A program made the translations under genes and the position numbers. The notes below the pieces were generated by a model. It searched no databases and was not told where the DNA came from. It worked only from the letters and a program-made list of their open reading frames with translations. From Aquabacterium sp. (lineage in GTDB: Bacteria > Pseudomonadota > Gammaproteobacteria > Burkholderiales > Burkholderiaceae_C), in the NCBI RefSeq assembly GCF_021768455.1, contig NZ_JAIZVX010000016.1, forward strand, positions 1-40,730: DNA of 40,730 nucleotides, read 5' to 3'. Below, piece by piece: positions 26,681-33,909 of the stretch. Position 1 is the stretch's first letter, and each line of letters starts with the position of its first letter.

Positions 26681-26732
26681 GGTGTGTTCTCCGTGTCAAT
26701 CAAAGCGAGGAATGCAAGGGAAATGCGGCCAG

Positions 26733-27608
26733 TCAAGCCGCGGTGATCAGCCCGGCCACGTCGGCCAAAGGCATGGGGATGCGCGTGACGTTGTATTCGT
26801 CCAGGAAGCGCTGCTCCATGCGGGTGGGCTCTTCGGGCAGCACGGCCCAATGGCGATCGCTGGAGCGCTTCATGATCTGGCGCGCGAAAGTGCGGGTGAG
26901 CTGGTCGTTGAACCGGCACCCCAGGAAAAGGAAACTGCGCCCCTCGCGGATGCGCTGCACGTCCATCGGGATCGGGGTCTGGATGTCGATCTCGGTCAGG
27001 ACCTCGACGTAGTCGGTATCGGACACCAGGTAGTTGCCCGCCGGCTGGTGACCACCAATGGGGCGGTAGACCAGCGAAGCCCACGAGGCAGGCAAAGCCG
27101 CATCGGTGACCAGTTGGCTCTGTGCGTCGTAGAAGGCCGTCCAGGTGCCGAAGTGTTCGGACTGCGACAGGCCCTGCACCTGGCCCCAGTCGCCCTGGGG
27201 GCGAACCTGGGCGTAAGCGGCGGTCAGGGTGTCGTCGTACCAGCTCTCGACCACCATGGGTGGCGCCACCTTGGCGAGCCAGAGGTGCAGCGGGCTGGGT
27301 GTGGGCGTGGCAGCAAAGGCCTCGTTCATCAGTTGCACCACGCTCTTGCGGTGCTTGAAGTTTTCGATGAACTGGGCGGCCTGCGTCAGGCGGTTGCGGA
27401 TCTTGTGCGGCACGGTGGCCTTGGCCGTGAGCTGGCCAACCAGCACCTCGGGTGAGGCCGGCACGGGCAGATCAGGGATCAGGCTGAGCACGCCCGGGCC
27501 AAGGTAAGGCAGCACGCGGCCTTCCTTGAGGCCGGTGATCAGGCCCTGGATGTCGGCCAGCACGTCTTGCGACTGTGCAACGGCTTCGGGAGAGGCGACG
27601 TCGGTCAT
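26733..27608 (-). CDS. SIR2-like domain protein
   Basis: A 291-residue protein resembling the SIR2_2 group of Rossmann-fold proteins. Three segments fit: an N-terminal nucleotide-binding loop VLPYLGPGVLSL (about residues 32-43), a central VYRPIGGHQPAGNYLVSDTDYVEVL (the usual Leu-His-Gly ... Asp-Tyr region, with His replaced by Gly-Gly-His), and FLFLGCRFNDQLTRTF (the usual GYSxxD region). The catalytic histidine position is uncertain, so NAD hydrolase or deacetylase activity cannot be assumed. AAGGA precedes the ATG. It follows the DegT-like gene by 45 bp and precedes the ferredoxin. SIR2-like proteins also occur in anti-phage systems, but nothing else of that kind is seen here. Confidence 0.75.
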   Translation of the reverse strand: MTDVASPEAVAQSQDVLADIQGLITGLKEGRVLPYLGPGVLSLIPDLPVPASPEVLVGQLTAKATVPHKIRNRLTQAAQFIENFKHRKSVVQLMNEAFAATPTPSPLHLWLAKVAPPMVVESWYDDTLTAAYAQVRPQGDWGQVQGLSQSEHFGTWTAFYDAQSQLVTDAALPASWASLVYRPIGGHQPAGNYLVSDTDYVEVLTEIDIQTPIPMDVQRIREGRSFLFLGCRFNDQLTRTFARQIMKRSSDRHWAVLPEEPTRMEQRFLDEYNVTRIPMPLADVAGLITAA

Positions 27609-27653
27609 GGTGTTTCCTTGGGTTCTGAACAGGGGTGGCTCAGCCTGTGAGCC

Positions 27654-28814
27654 TCAGTAGATGGCTGCGCCCGCACCCACGTTGACGGAGGCGTCCTTCA
27701 GCGTCTTGACGATGAAGTGCACCTCGTCTTCATCGAGGTGGACGTGGAATGGGAGGGCCAGGGAACGGTCACCGATGCGCTCGGTGTTGGGCAGCTGGCC
27801 ATTGCCACGCTTGTGGCCCATGGCCTGGTAGTGGAACTGCTGGTTCAGGGGCAGGCAGTAGGCCGCGGTCTCGACGGCGTTGCTGTCCATGTCCTCGATG
27901 ATCTGGTTGCGGGCGCTGGCGGTGAAGCGTTTGCCCAGGTGGATCTTGTAGACCATCCAGTGCACCTCGTCGACATCGTCGGCCAGGTAAGGTGGCTTGA
28001 TGCCCTCGAAGCTCTGCATCTCGGCCGTGTACCAGGCTTCCACCTTCTTGCGCTTGGCCAGGATCTCGTCGATGCGCTGCAGTTGGGCCAGGCCCACGGC
28101 CGCGTCCAGTTCGCCCATGGTGGCGCCCCAGGGCACGCGGCTGCCCACGGACACCGAGGCGCGGTCGCTGACCTTGCGTTCGCGCAGGTAGGCCACTTCG
28201 CTGGCCACCTTGGGGCTGTTCGTGACGACCATGGCCCCCTGACCACAACACAGGGCCGAAGGCTGGCTGAAGTCGAAGATGGCGACGTCACCGAAGCTGC
28301 CCACCATCTGGCCCTGGTAGCGCGATCCGATGGCTTCGGTGCTGTCTTCGATCAGCACGAGGTTGTGCTGGTCGGCCAGGGCGCGCAGGGCCTGCCAGTT
28401 GGCCGGATGGCCGTTGACGTTGGAGGCCAGGATGGCGCGGGTGCGCGGCCCGATCTTGCTGGCCGCCTGGGTGGGCTCCAGACAGCCCGACCAGTAATCG
28501 ATGTCGGCCAGAACGGGCGTGGCACCCACCAGGGAGATGCCATGCGCGATCTGGTGCCAGGCATAGCCCGTGGTGATGACTTCGTCACCCGGGCCAATGT
28601 CCAGCGCCTTGAGCGTGAGCGCCATGCCCTGGATGCCGCTGTTGAGGGCGACCGCATGCGGCCGGCCCAGCCAGATGGCAAAGGCCTGCTCGAAGGACTC
28701 GACCATGACCCCGGACGACAGCTGGGTGCTGCGCAGGGTCATGACCACGTTCTCCAGTTCGGCCGGGGTGATGTCCGGGTCGGACAGGGTGATCAGGTCG
28801 ACTTCTTCTTCCAT
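27654..28814 (-). CDS. DegT/DnrJ-family protein lacking the PLP lysine
   Basis: A 386-residue fold-type I protein of the DegT/DnrJ/EryC1/StrS family. Typical parts are LSSGVMVESFEQAFAIWLG, HAVALNSG, LDIGPGDEVITTGYAW and LIEDSTEAIGSRYQG (the Asp that binds the pyridine ring, about residue 157). Where the family has the Schiff-base lysine (FSFHxxK...GEGG), this protein has FDFSQPSALCCGQGAMV (residues 180-196), with Ser or Pro at the lysine position and Gln for the Glu. It is therefore unlikely to be a normal aminotransferase. The ATG at 28814 has AAGGTG upstream. It sits between the small gene after nifT and the SIR2-like gene. Confidence 0.85.
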   Translation of the reverse strand: MEEEVDLITLSDPDITPAELENVVMTLRSTQLSSGVMVESFEQAFAIWLGRPHAVALNSGIQGMALTLKALDIGPGDEVITTGYAWHQIAHGISLVGATPVLADIDYWSGCLEPTQAASKIGPRTRAILASNVNGHPANWQALRALADQHNLVLIEDSTEAIGSRYQGQMVGSFGDVAIFDFSQPSALCCGQGAMVVTNSPKVASEVAYLRERKVSDRASVSVGSRVPWGATMGELDAAVGLAQLQRIDEILAKRKKVEAWYTAEMQSFEGIKPPYLADDVDEVHWMVYKIHLGKRFTASARNQIIEDMDSNAVETAAYCLPLNQQFHYQAMGHKRGNGQLPNTERIGDRSLALPFHVHLDEDEVHFIVKTLKDASVNVGAGAAIY

Positions 28815-28869
28815 GGGGCACCTTTTGATCGCTGGGTTGGAACGTGGGGAGGACGAGGGCGGTGCAGGC

Positions 28870-29145
28870 TCAGCCCTGGGTGAGCACAAGGGCCGAGGCC
28901 TGGAGCGGGTCACGCGTGACCGTCCAACAATGGCCATCGGTGCTCATCATGTAGAGCGCCCGCTCGGGGCCCTGGGTGGTCGGCACGTGGACGGCGGGCT
29001 TTTCCCCACGCATGTCGAAGGCATCGAGCACCAGCGTCTTGAGCGGCGAGAGGCGCTCGCGCAAGGTGACCGCGGCGGCGCGCACGGTCTCGGCCTGGGA
29101 CACGATCTGGGCGGCCTGGGTGAGTTGTTCGGCGGTGATGGCCAT
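28870..29145 (-). CDS. Small unknown nif-cluster protein, 91 residues (possibly DUF6129-like)
   Basis: A short protein starting MAITAEQLTQAAQIVSQAETVRAAAVTLRERL, helical at first, then a strand-rich end with LYMMSTDGHCWTVTRDPLQASALVL. This layout recalls the DUF6129 proteins found near nifT and nifZ in other clusters, which I offer with low confidence. GGGAG lies 8 bp before the ATG at 29145. It is 38 bp after nifT and 55 bp before the DegT-like gene, so it is in the same operon. Confidence 0.65.
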   Translation of the reverse strand: MAITAEQLTQAAQIVSQAETVRAAAVTLRERLSPLKTLVLDAFDMRGEKPAVHVPTTQGPERALYMMSTDGHCWTVTRDPLQASALVLTQG

Positions 29146-29183
29146 GGTGTGGGCTCCCTTGGGATTCGGCTGGGTGTGCGGGA

Positions 29184-29405
29184 TCAGTCGTCGTTGCCGC
29201 CCGAGATGCGGCGGGACTCGACCGTGATCGGCAGCGTCGTGCCTTCGGGCATGTCGGGCAGGCTCATCAGCCAGCCATTGCCCAGGGTGACGTTGCCGCC
29301 CCACATGCCGGGGCGCTCCATGGAGACGATGGGCTCCTCCAGGTCCTTCTTGGGGACGTAGAGGGACAGCGTGCCCTTGCCGTCTTTGCGGATCATGACT
29401 TTCAT
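29184..29405 (-). CDS. nifT: Nitrogen fixation protein NifT
   Basis: A 73-residue protein of the NifT/FixU family. The MKVMIRKDGKGTLSLYVPKKDLEEPIV start and the WGGNVTLGNGWLMSLPDMPEGTTLPITVE core are diagnostic. Its function is not known; mutants in other species have little phenotype. Its ATG overlaps the nifS stop by 4 bp (ATGA), and AGGAG lies 7 bp upstream. The Asn-Asp-Asp end is short and acidic. Confidence 0.93.
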   Translation of the reverse strand: MKVMIRKDGKGTLSLYVPKKDLEEPIVSMERPGMWGGNVTLGNGWLMSLPDMPEGTTLPITVESRRISGGNDD

Positions 29406-30613
29406 GCAAACACTCCTGGTGAGGTAACGGAATCGGGATGCGGGTGCGGCAGGGGTGCGGTGGACTCGGCCATGAGGCCACCAATCTCCCGCGGCAGGTG
29501 AGCCAGAACGTGGTCGATCTGGGCCTCGGTGGTGTCGGCCGACAGGCTCAGACGCACGGCACAGAGCGCCTCGTTGCGCGGCACCCCCATGCCGGTGAGC
29601 ACGGTCGAGGGCTCGTTGCCACCGGCTGAGCACGCCGAGCCAGAGGAGGCCTGCACCCCCAGCCGCCCCAGCTTGTTGAGGACCAGGTCGGCATGCAACA
29701 GGCCAAACCGCAGGAAGCTGGTGTTGGGCAGGCGCGGCGAGAGTTGGCCGTAGACCTCGGTTCCGGGCAAGGCTCGTTGCAGGCCTTGCTCGAGCCGGTC
29801 GCGCAGCGTGGCCATGCGGGCGCTGTGGGTCAGCCAGTCGTCAGGACTGAGGGTGAGGCGCTCGGCGGCCGCGGCAAAGCCCGCGATGCCGGGCAGGTTC
29901 TCGGTGCCCCCACGGCGCCCTCGCTCCTGAGAACCGGGGAAGAGCACGGGCCAGTTCAAACCCTGGCGTACGAGCAAGGCCCCTACCCCTTTCGGGCCGT
30001 GGAACTTGTGGGCCGAGACCGAAACCAGATCGGCCCCGGACTTGCCGAAATCGAAGGGCAGCTTGCCCACCAGCTGGGTGGCGTCCACATGCAGCATCGC
30101 ACCCTGGGCATGGGCCAGCCGGGCGATCTCGCCAATCGGCATCAGCACACCCGTTTCGTTGTTGGCCGCCATGACGGAGACCAGCGCCACCCGGTCGGTG
30201 ATCAGGCTGCGGGCCTGGGCCATGTCCAGCGTGCCATCGGACAACAGACCGATGAACGCCACGTCGCCACCAGGCTGCTGCGCCAGTTGGCGGGCGAGCT
30301 TCTGCACCCCGGCGTGCTCGGCCGCGCTCAGGACCAGGCCGCTTCGGCCATTGAAGCCCACCGCCCCGCGCAGGGCGATGTGGTTGGCCTCGGTGGCACC
30401 ACTGGTGAAGACGACCTCGGCCGGCTTGCAGCCCAGGAAGCGCGCCACCTTGACACGGGCTTGCCCCAGCATCTGCTTGGCGTCCTGGCCTGCGTCGTGG
30501 TTGGACGAGGCATTGGCCCAGTTCTCGCGCAAGGCCTGCAGCATGGCGTCAACCGCCTCGGTTGCCGGCGGCGTGGTGGCGTTGTGATCGAGGTAAATCC
30601 AGTCGGGGTGCAT
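29402..30613 (-). CDS. nifS: Cysteine desulfurase NifS
   Basis: PLP enzyme that releases sulfur from cysteine for nitrogenase Fe-S clusters. The 403-residue protein has the start YLDHNATTPP, the PLP lysine K203 (SAHKFHGPKG) and the catalytic loop cysteine C328 (SSGSACSAGG), all typical of NifS/IscS. AGGA lies 9 bp before the ATG at 30613. It overlaps nifT by 4 bp. No nifU lies beside it in this window, so the scaffold may be the IscA-type protein here or a gene elsewhere. Confidence 0.95.
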   Translation of the reverse strand: MHPDWIYLDHNATTPPATEAVDAMLQALRENWANASSNHDAGQDAKQMLGQARVKVARFLGCKPAEVVFTSGATEANHIALRGAVGFNGRSGLVLSAAEHAGVQKLARQLAQQPGGDVAFIGLLSDGTLDMAQARSLITDRVALVSVMAANNETGVLMPIGEIARLAHAQGAMLHVDATQLVGKLPFDFGKSGADLVSVSAHKFHGPKGVGALLVRQGLNWPVLFPGSQERGRRGGTENLPGIAGFAAAAERLTLSPDDWLTHSARMATLRDRLEQGLQRALPGTEVYGQLSPRLPNTSFLRFGLLHADLVLNKLGRLGVQASSGSACSAGGNEPSTVLTGMGVPRNEALCAVRLSLSADTTEAQIDHVLAHLPREIGGLMAESTAPLPHPHPDSVTSPGVFA

Positions 30614-30636
30614 GGTGGGTCCTGTGCAAGATGGGC

Positions 30637-31074
30637 TCAGGGCCAGAAGACGCGATCGGGGTCGAGGCAGACCTCTTCCAGCAGGGGCTGCATGTGGGGT
30701 GCCTCGTCGTGCTGGAGCCACTGACCGGTGTCGTGATCGTGCGAACACAGCAGCCAGCCGCCACCCTCCAGGGGAGACAGAAGCGCGATGTTGATCACGC
30801 CGCCGTCGGGGTCGACGTTGCGCGAGCAGCAAGGGCTGGTGATGAGGTAGGCCTCACCTTCTCGCAGCACGGTGGGCTTGACGTAGCGGTAGCGCACGCG
30901 TTGAGCCAGTGCCCGCTCGATGCGGGCGCAGCCCAGGTCATGCAGGCTGGCGCGCGGTTGGCTGAGGGTGGCGGCCATGCGTCGGCTGCTGCGGCGGGTT
31001 CGACCGGGCTCGCTGCTCGGAAGCGATGGATCCGACTCGGAACTGCGTTCGCGGCGGGCGGGTGGCTTGCTCAT
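30637..31074 (-). CDS. Unknown nif-cluster protein, DUF3024-like, 145 residues
   Basis: The first 35 residues are Arg/Ser-rich and look disordered (RRERSSESDPS, RTRRSSRRMAA). The rest resembles the DUF3024 layout: RIERALAQRVRYRYVKPTVL, a CC pair in LITSPCCSRNVDP, then GGGWLLCSHDHDTGQWLQH and an acidic PLLEEVCLDPDRVFW end. That assignment is tentative. The ATG at 31074 overlaps the stop of the second nifZ (ATGA). An internal ATG at residue 33 would drop the disordered start. Role unknown. Confidence 0.68.
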   Translation of the reverse strand: MSKPPARRERSSESDPSLPSSEPGRTRRSSRRMAATLSQPRASLHDLGCARIERALAQRVRYRYVKPTVLREGEAYLITSPCCSRNVDPDGGVINIALLSPLEGGGWLLCSHDHDTGQWLQHDEAPHMQPLLEEVCLDPDRVFWP

Positions 31075-31385
31075 GTGCCCACCGGCGTGCTCTCTGACAA
31101 GAGCGGCAACTGCCCCCTTGCCTTCTCGGCCAGATCGGCCAACTCCTGAAAGAGCATGATTTCCGCTTCCAGGCAGCCCACGACCATGCCGCTGAAATCG
31201 ACCATGTAGACCGGCATGTTGGCCTCTTCGTGGTGACCGATCTGCACGATCTCACCCTCGGCGCCCATGGGCACGACCACGGCATCCAGCGGGTGCTCGG
31301 GGTAGGTGCCATCGTTGATCAGGTCTTCCAGGGCCACGACGCGCTGGCCCCACTGGTAGATGGCTTCACGCGGTTCGATCATCAT
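31071..31385 (-). CDS. nifZ: NifZ-like protein (second copy)
   Basis: A 104-residue protein with one NifZ domain: YQWGQRVVALEDLINDGTYP, GAEGEIVQIGHHEEANMPVYMVDF and VVGCLEAEIMLFQ. It is shorter and more divergent than the neighbouring NifZ. NifZ helps form the second P-cluster of NifDK in other species. AGGAG lies 7 bp before the ATG. The 42-bp gap to the first nifZ and the 4-bp overlap with the next gene show one operon. Confidence 0.85.
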   Translation of the reverse strand: MMIEPREAIYQWGQRVVALEDLINDGTYPEHPLDAVVVPMGAEGEIVQIGHHEEANMPVYMVDFSGMVVGCLEAEIMLFQELADLAEKARGQLPLLSESTPVGT

Positions 31386-31427
31386 GTTGGGGCTCCTGAT
31401 TCAAGGCAGTCAAAAAAGGGGGGCGGG

Positions 31428-31763
31428 CTAACGCAGCTCGTTGAGGCTCTTGGCCTTGTCGCCAAGCTGCGCGAGGATGTCCTCGGGCAGGTTGTCCAGC
31501 GTCATCAGTTCCTTGGCGCGCATGCCCACGCGGTAGCCGTGGTCGGTGAACTCCACCGCATAGATGTAGAACTGCTGCAGGAAGGTGCCGATGGAGACCA
31601 CGTAGCCCACATCGCCCTTCTTCACGAGCACCTCGCCGATGTCCTTGCCGTTGAAGGTGCCGTCGTTGCGCACGATGCTGCGCGCCACGACGCGCTCGCC
31701 GAAGTGGAAACGGGGCGGGTCGGCGACCTCGATGCTGTCGTCGTCACGGTTGATGTCACCCAT
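31428..31763 (-). CDS. nifZ: P-cluster assembly protein NifZ
   Basis: A 111-residue NifZ with the family core FHFGERVVARSIVRNDGTFNGKDIGEVLVKKGDVGYVVSIGTFLQQFYIYAVEF compressed here to its key parts: RNDGT, GE-LV-KG, G-fLQ and YAVEF, then VGMRAKEL. NifZ acts as a chaperone in maturation of the second P-cluster of NifDK. The ATG at 31763 has AGGAG 6 bp upstream and overlaps the LRV gene stop by 8 bp. Confidence 0.93.
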   Translation of the reverse strand: MGDINRDDDSIEVADPPRFHFGERVVARSIVRNDGTFNGKDIGEVLVKKGDVGYVVSIGTFLQQFYIYAVEFTDHGYRVGMRAKELMTLDNLPEDILAQLGDKAKSLNELR

Positions 31764-32550
31764 GCGGAGCTCCTGTGTCGTAGAGACGTTGGTGGACGGC
31801 CGCCCGCACTTCGGTGTCGGGGTCGTCCTGCATGCGTTGCAGCAGATCGGGCTGGGCGCGCTGGCTGACTTCCCAGCGCACGAGCAGGTCTTCGTCGAAG
31901 GCAAGGCGGTCGAGCAGGCCCATGGGCAGGCGCTGGGCCACGATCCGGCGGACCTCGGGTGCCCGGTCGTCGACCAGGCGCAGCAGGGCCGGCATCTCGA
32001 TGCGCTGGGCCACCTCCTGGCGGACCTGGCTTTCGGGGTCGGACGCCATCAGGGGCAAGAGCGCCACGGTGAGCCGACGGGCCACCCATTGGCGCACGCC
32101 GTAGTCGGGGTCCTGCACCATGGACGGCAACTGCTCGGCCTCCAGGCGCTGCGCCACCCGGATGCGGACCTCGCGGTGCGGGTCGTCGCGCATCTTGAGC
32201 AGCGAACGCTGGGGCAGGCGCAAGGCCAGCTGCAGGCGCACGGTCTCGTCCGGGTCGGCGATCATGCCGGGCAGGTGGAAGACATCGGCATAGCGCGCGG
32301 CGATGGCGCGCACCTCGAAATAGGGGTGGGCCAGCTGTTCCTTGGCCAGATCCGGGTGCCAGCGGAAGAAGCGGTCGATGCGGCGGGCATATCCGTCCTG
32401 CATGCAGGCGTGGCCGATCTCGCAACCCCCAGGCCCCTCAATGCCCTTCAAGGCCACATAGGGGCAGGCCTGGCAATCGATGGCGGCACCTTGCCAGTCC
32501 ATCGCGACGATGTCGCCAGCCGGGGCACGGGCGGTGGGCAGGCTCATCAT
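31756..32550 (-). CDS. 4Fe-4S leucine-rich repeat variant (LRV) protein
   Basis: A 264-residue protein of the nif-linked LRV type first described in Azotobacter. The N-terminus carries a cysteine cluster, C26 and C29 (CQAC), C43 and C49 (GGCEIGHAC), which binds [4Fe-4S]. It is followed by eight or so helical repeats of about 24 residues, each with a DPxxxVRxxVAxRL pattern (for example DPHREVRIRVAQRL and DPDYGVRQWVARRL). Likely a protein-interaction scaffold; its role in nitrogen fixation is unclear. The start at 32550 overlaps the previous stop by 4 bp; an ATG at 32562 is an alternative. Confidence 0.92.
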   Translation of the reverse strand: MMSLPTARAPAGDIVAMDWQGAAIDCQACPYVALKGIEGPGGCEIGHACMQDGYARRIDRFFRWHPDLAKEQLAHPYFEVRAIAARYADVFHLPGMIADPDETVRLQLALRLPQRSLLKMRDDPHREVRIRVAQRLEAEQLPSMVQDPDYGVRQWVARRLTVALLPLMASDPESQVRQEVAQRIEMPALLRLVDDRAPEVRRIVAQRLPMGLLDRLAFDEDLLVRWEVSQRAQPDLLQRMQDDPDTEVRAAVHQRLYDTGAPHG

Positions 32551-33203
32551 GGCTGGCCCCATCCACGGTGTGGCAGGCGACCTTCTGCCAGGGCTTGCTT
32601 GTCGTAGTCGCGCTCGGGCTCGTCGTCCGGGTCGCCGCCTTCGGCACGGGCCAGGACCACGGCCAGCACGGCACCGCCCACGCGGTCCTGCGGGTCGAGC
32701 TCGCGCAGTTCGGCCAAGGCCGCACGCCCGGTGTCGAGGTCACCCAGGCGCAAGCTCAGGTAGGCATAGCCCTTGAGCGAAAACAGGTAGAAGCGCACCG
32801 CCGCATCGAAGCGGGCCTGCTCGTCGGTGATGCGCGGCAGGGGCTCGGTGGCGGGGTGGCTGGCCTGCGGCAAGAGCGCCGCGCGGGCCACGGCCAGGGC
32901 CTCGGTGGCCACCTCGCGCGCTTCACGCAGGCGGTGGCCATAGAAATGGAAACGGTAGAGCGCAATCAAGGTGGCCGGGTGCGTGGGCGCCAGGGCCTTG
33001 GCCTTCAGCAGCAAAGGCTCGGCCAGTTCACGCTGGCTGCGCACCAGGCCGGCCTGGGCGATCAGCGACTCCACCTCCGGGGCCAGGCCCTGACCCAGCA
33101 CCGCGGTGTCAAAGCCCATGCCATCGGAGGCCGGCGCGCCCTCGCCTGCCGCCATGCCGGTGGCCAAGGCGTCAGGGTGGGGTGAGGTCGCAGCCGGGCT
33201 CAT
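32547..33203 (-). CDS. TPR-like helical protein in the nif cluster
   Basis: A 218-residue all-helical protein with TPR-like repeats (for example LAEPLLLKAKALAPTHPATLIALYRFHFYG, then AREVATEALAVARAAL and GDLDTGRAALAELRELDPQD). Such genes lie between iscA and the LRV gene in related clusters; the role is unknown but protein binding is likely. The ATG at 33203 has AAGGA 7 bp upstream, while an in-frame GTG at 33209 sits too close to it. The acidic C-terminus ends DDEPERDYDKQALAEGRLP. Confidence 0.75.
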   Translation of the reverse strand: MSPAATSPHPDALATGMAAGEGAPASDGMGFDTAVLGQGLAPEVESLIAQAGLVRSQRELAEPLLLKAKALAPTHPATLIALYRFHFYGHRLREAREVATEALAVARAALLPQASHPATEPLPRITDEQARFDAAVRFYLFSLKGYAYLSLRLGDLDTGRAALAELRELDPQDRVGGAVLAVVLARAEGGDPDDEPERDYDKQALAEGRLPHRGWGQP

Positions 33204-33214
33204 GCTCACGTCCT

Positions 33215-33628
33215 TCAGCGAGGCGTGGCCGACGGGGCCATCTTGATCGAACCGATCTCGATGCGCGACACCGCAGGCGGTGCGGCGCTGGCCGCGTCAC
33301 CACTGCTGCTGCAGGCGCAAGGGGCGGCACCCGGGTTCACGAAGGTGAGGCCCGACTTGGTCGGGGTGTCGGCGAAGTCCACGATCACGCCGTCCATCAG
33401 CGTGCCGGTGTCGGCGGGCATGAAGACCTTCACGCCATTGACGTTGGCCACCACATCGCCGGCCTGGGGCTCGGCTTCCACCGTGAACTCCGAGTTGTAG
33501 CCAGAGCAGCCACCAGGGGTCACGGTGAGTCGGAAGCCTGCGGTGGCGGGCAGGCCGGAGAACATCACCATCCGACGGATGAACTTCTCTGCAGCGGGGG
33601 ACACGGTCCAGTTGGGCAGCATGGTCAT
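33215..33628 (-). CDS. iscA: A-type iron-sulfur carrier, nif-specific (IscA/HesB family)
   Basis: A 137-residue A-type carrier. The three conserved cysteines are C41 (PGGCSGYNSEF), C104 and C106 (PCACSSSG, a C-x-C rather than the common CGCG). After them comes a 30-residue extension rich in Ala and Pro. It probably delivers Fe-S clusters to nitrogenase proteins, as IscA-nif does in Azotobacter. It follows fdxN by 9 bp. Two in-frame ATGs (33628 and 33622) are possible; the site GAGG is close to the first and better spaced for the second. Confidence 0.9.
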   Translation of the reverse strand: MTMLPNWTVSPAAEKFIRRMVMFSGLPATAGFRLTVTPGGCSGYNSEFTVEAEPQAGDVVANVNGVKVFMPADTGTLMDGVIVDFADTPTKSGLTFVNPGAAPCACSSSGDAASAAPPAVSRIEIGSIKMAPSATPR

Positions 33629-33637
33629 GGTCCTCGC

Positions 33638-33832
33638 TCAAGCCTTGACGATGCAGCCGTCAACCGGGCAGACCGCCACGCACTGAGGCGAATCGAACTG
33701 GCCTTCGCATTCGGTGCACTTGTTGGGGTCGATGATGAAGGTGCCGCCCTTTTCGCGGATGGCAACGTTCGGGCACTCGGGCTCGCATGCGGAACAGCCG
33801 GTGCAGGTGGAGGCGATGATCTTCAGGGCCAT
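33638..33832 (-). CDS. fdxN: 2[4Fe-4S] ferredoxin FdxN
   Basis: A 64-residue bacterial-type ferredoxin downstream of nifB. Cluster ligands are C10, C13, C16, C20 ([12 protein letters not shown]) and C39, C42, C51, C55 ([18 protein letters not shown]); the eight-residue insert in the second set is the usual mark of nif FdxN proteins. It is thought to supply electrons to NifB. AGGAG lies 7 bp before the ATG at 33832. The gap to nifB is 77 bp and to the iscA gene 9 bp. Confidence 0.94.
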   Translation of the reverse strand: MALKIIASTCTGCSACEPECPNVAIREKGGTFIIDPNKCTECEGQFDSPQCVAVCPVDGCIVKA

Positions 33833-33909
33833 GGTGCTTCTCCTTTGAGTCAAGCGTGGGTGGGGAAACTGGAGGCAAGGGAGCCCATGCCCCCTTGCCC
33901 GTCCGCGGA

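Noticed and set aside
26733-28814. SIR2-like and DegT-like genes read as an anti-phage defence pair
   Set aside because: No effector, nuclease or helicase accompanies them and they lie within a nif operon; a fixation-related role is simpler.
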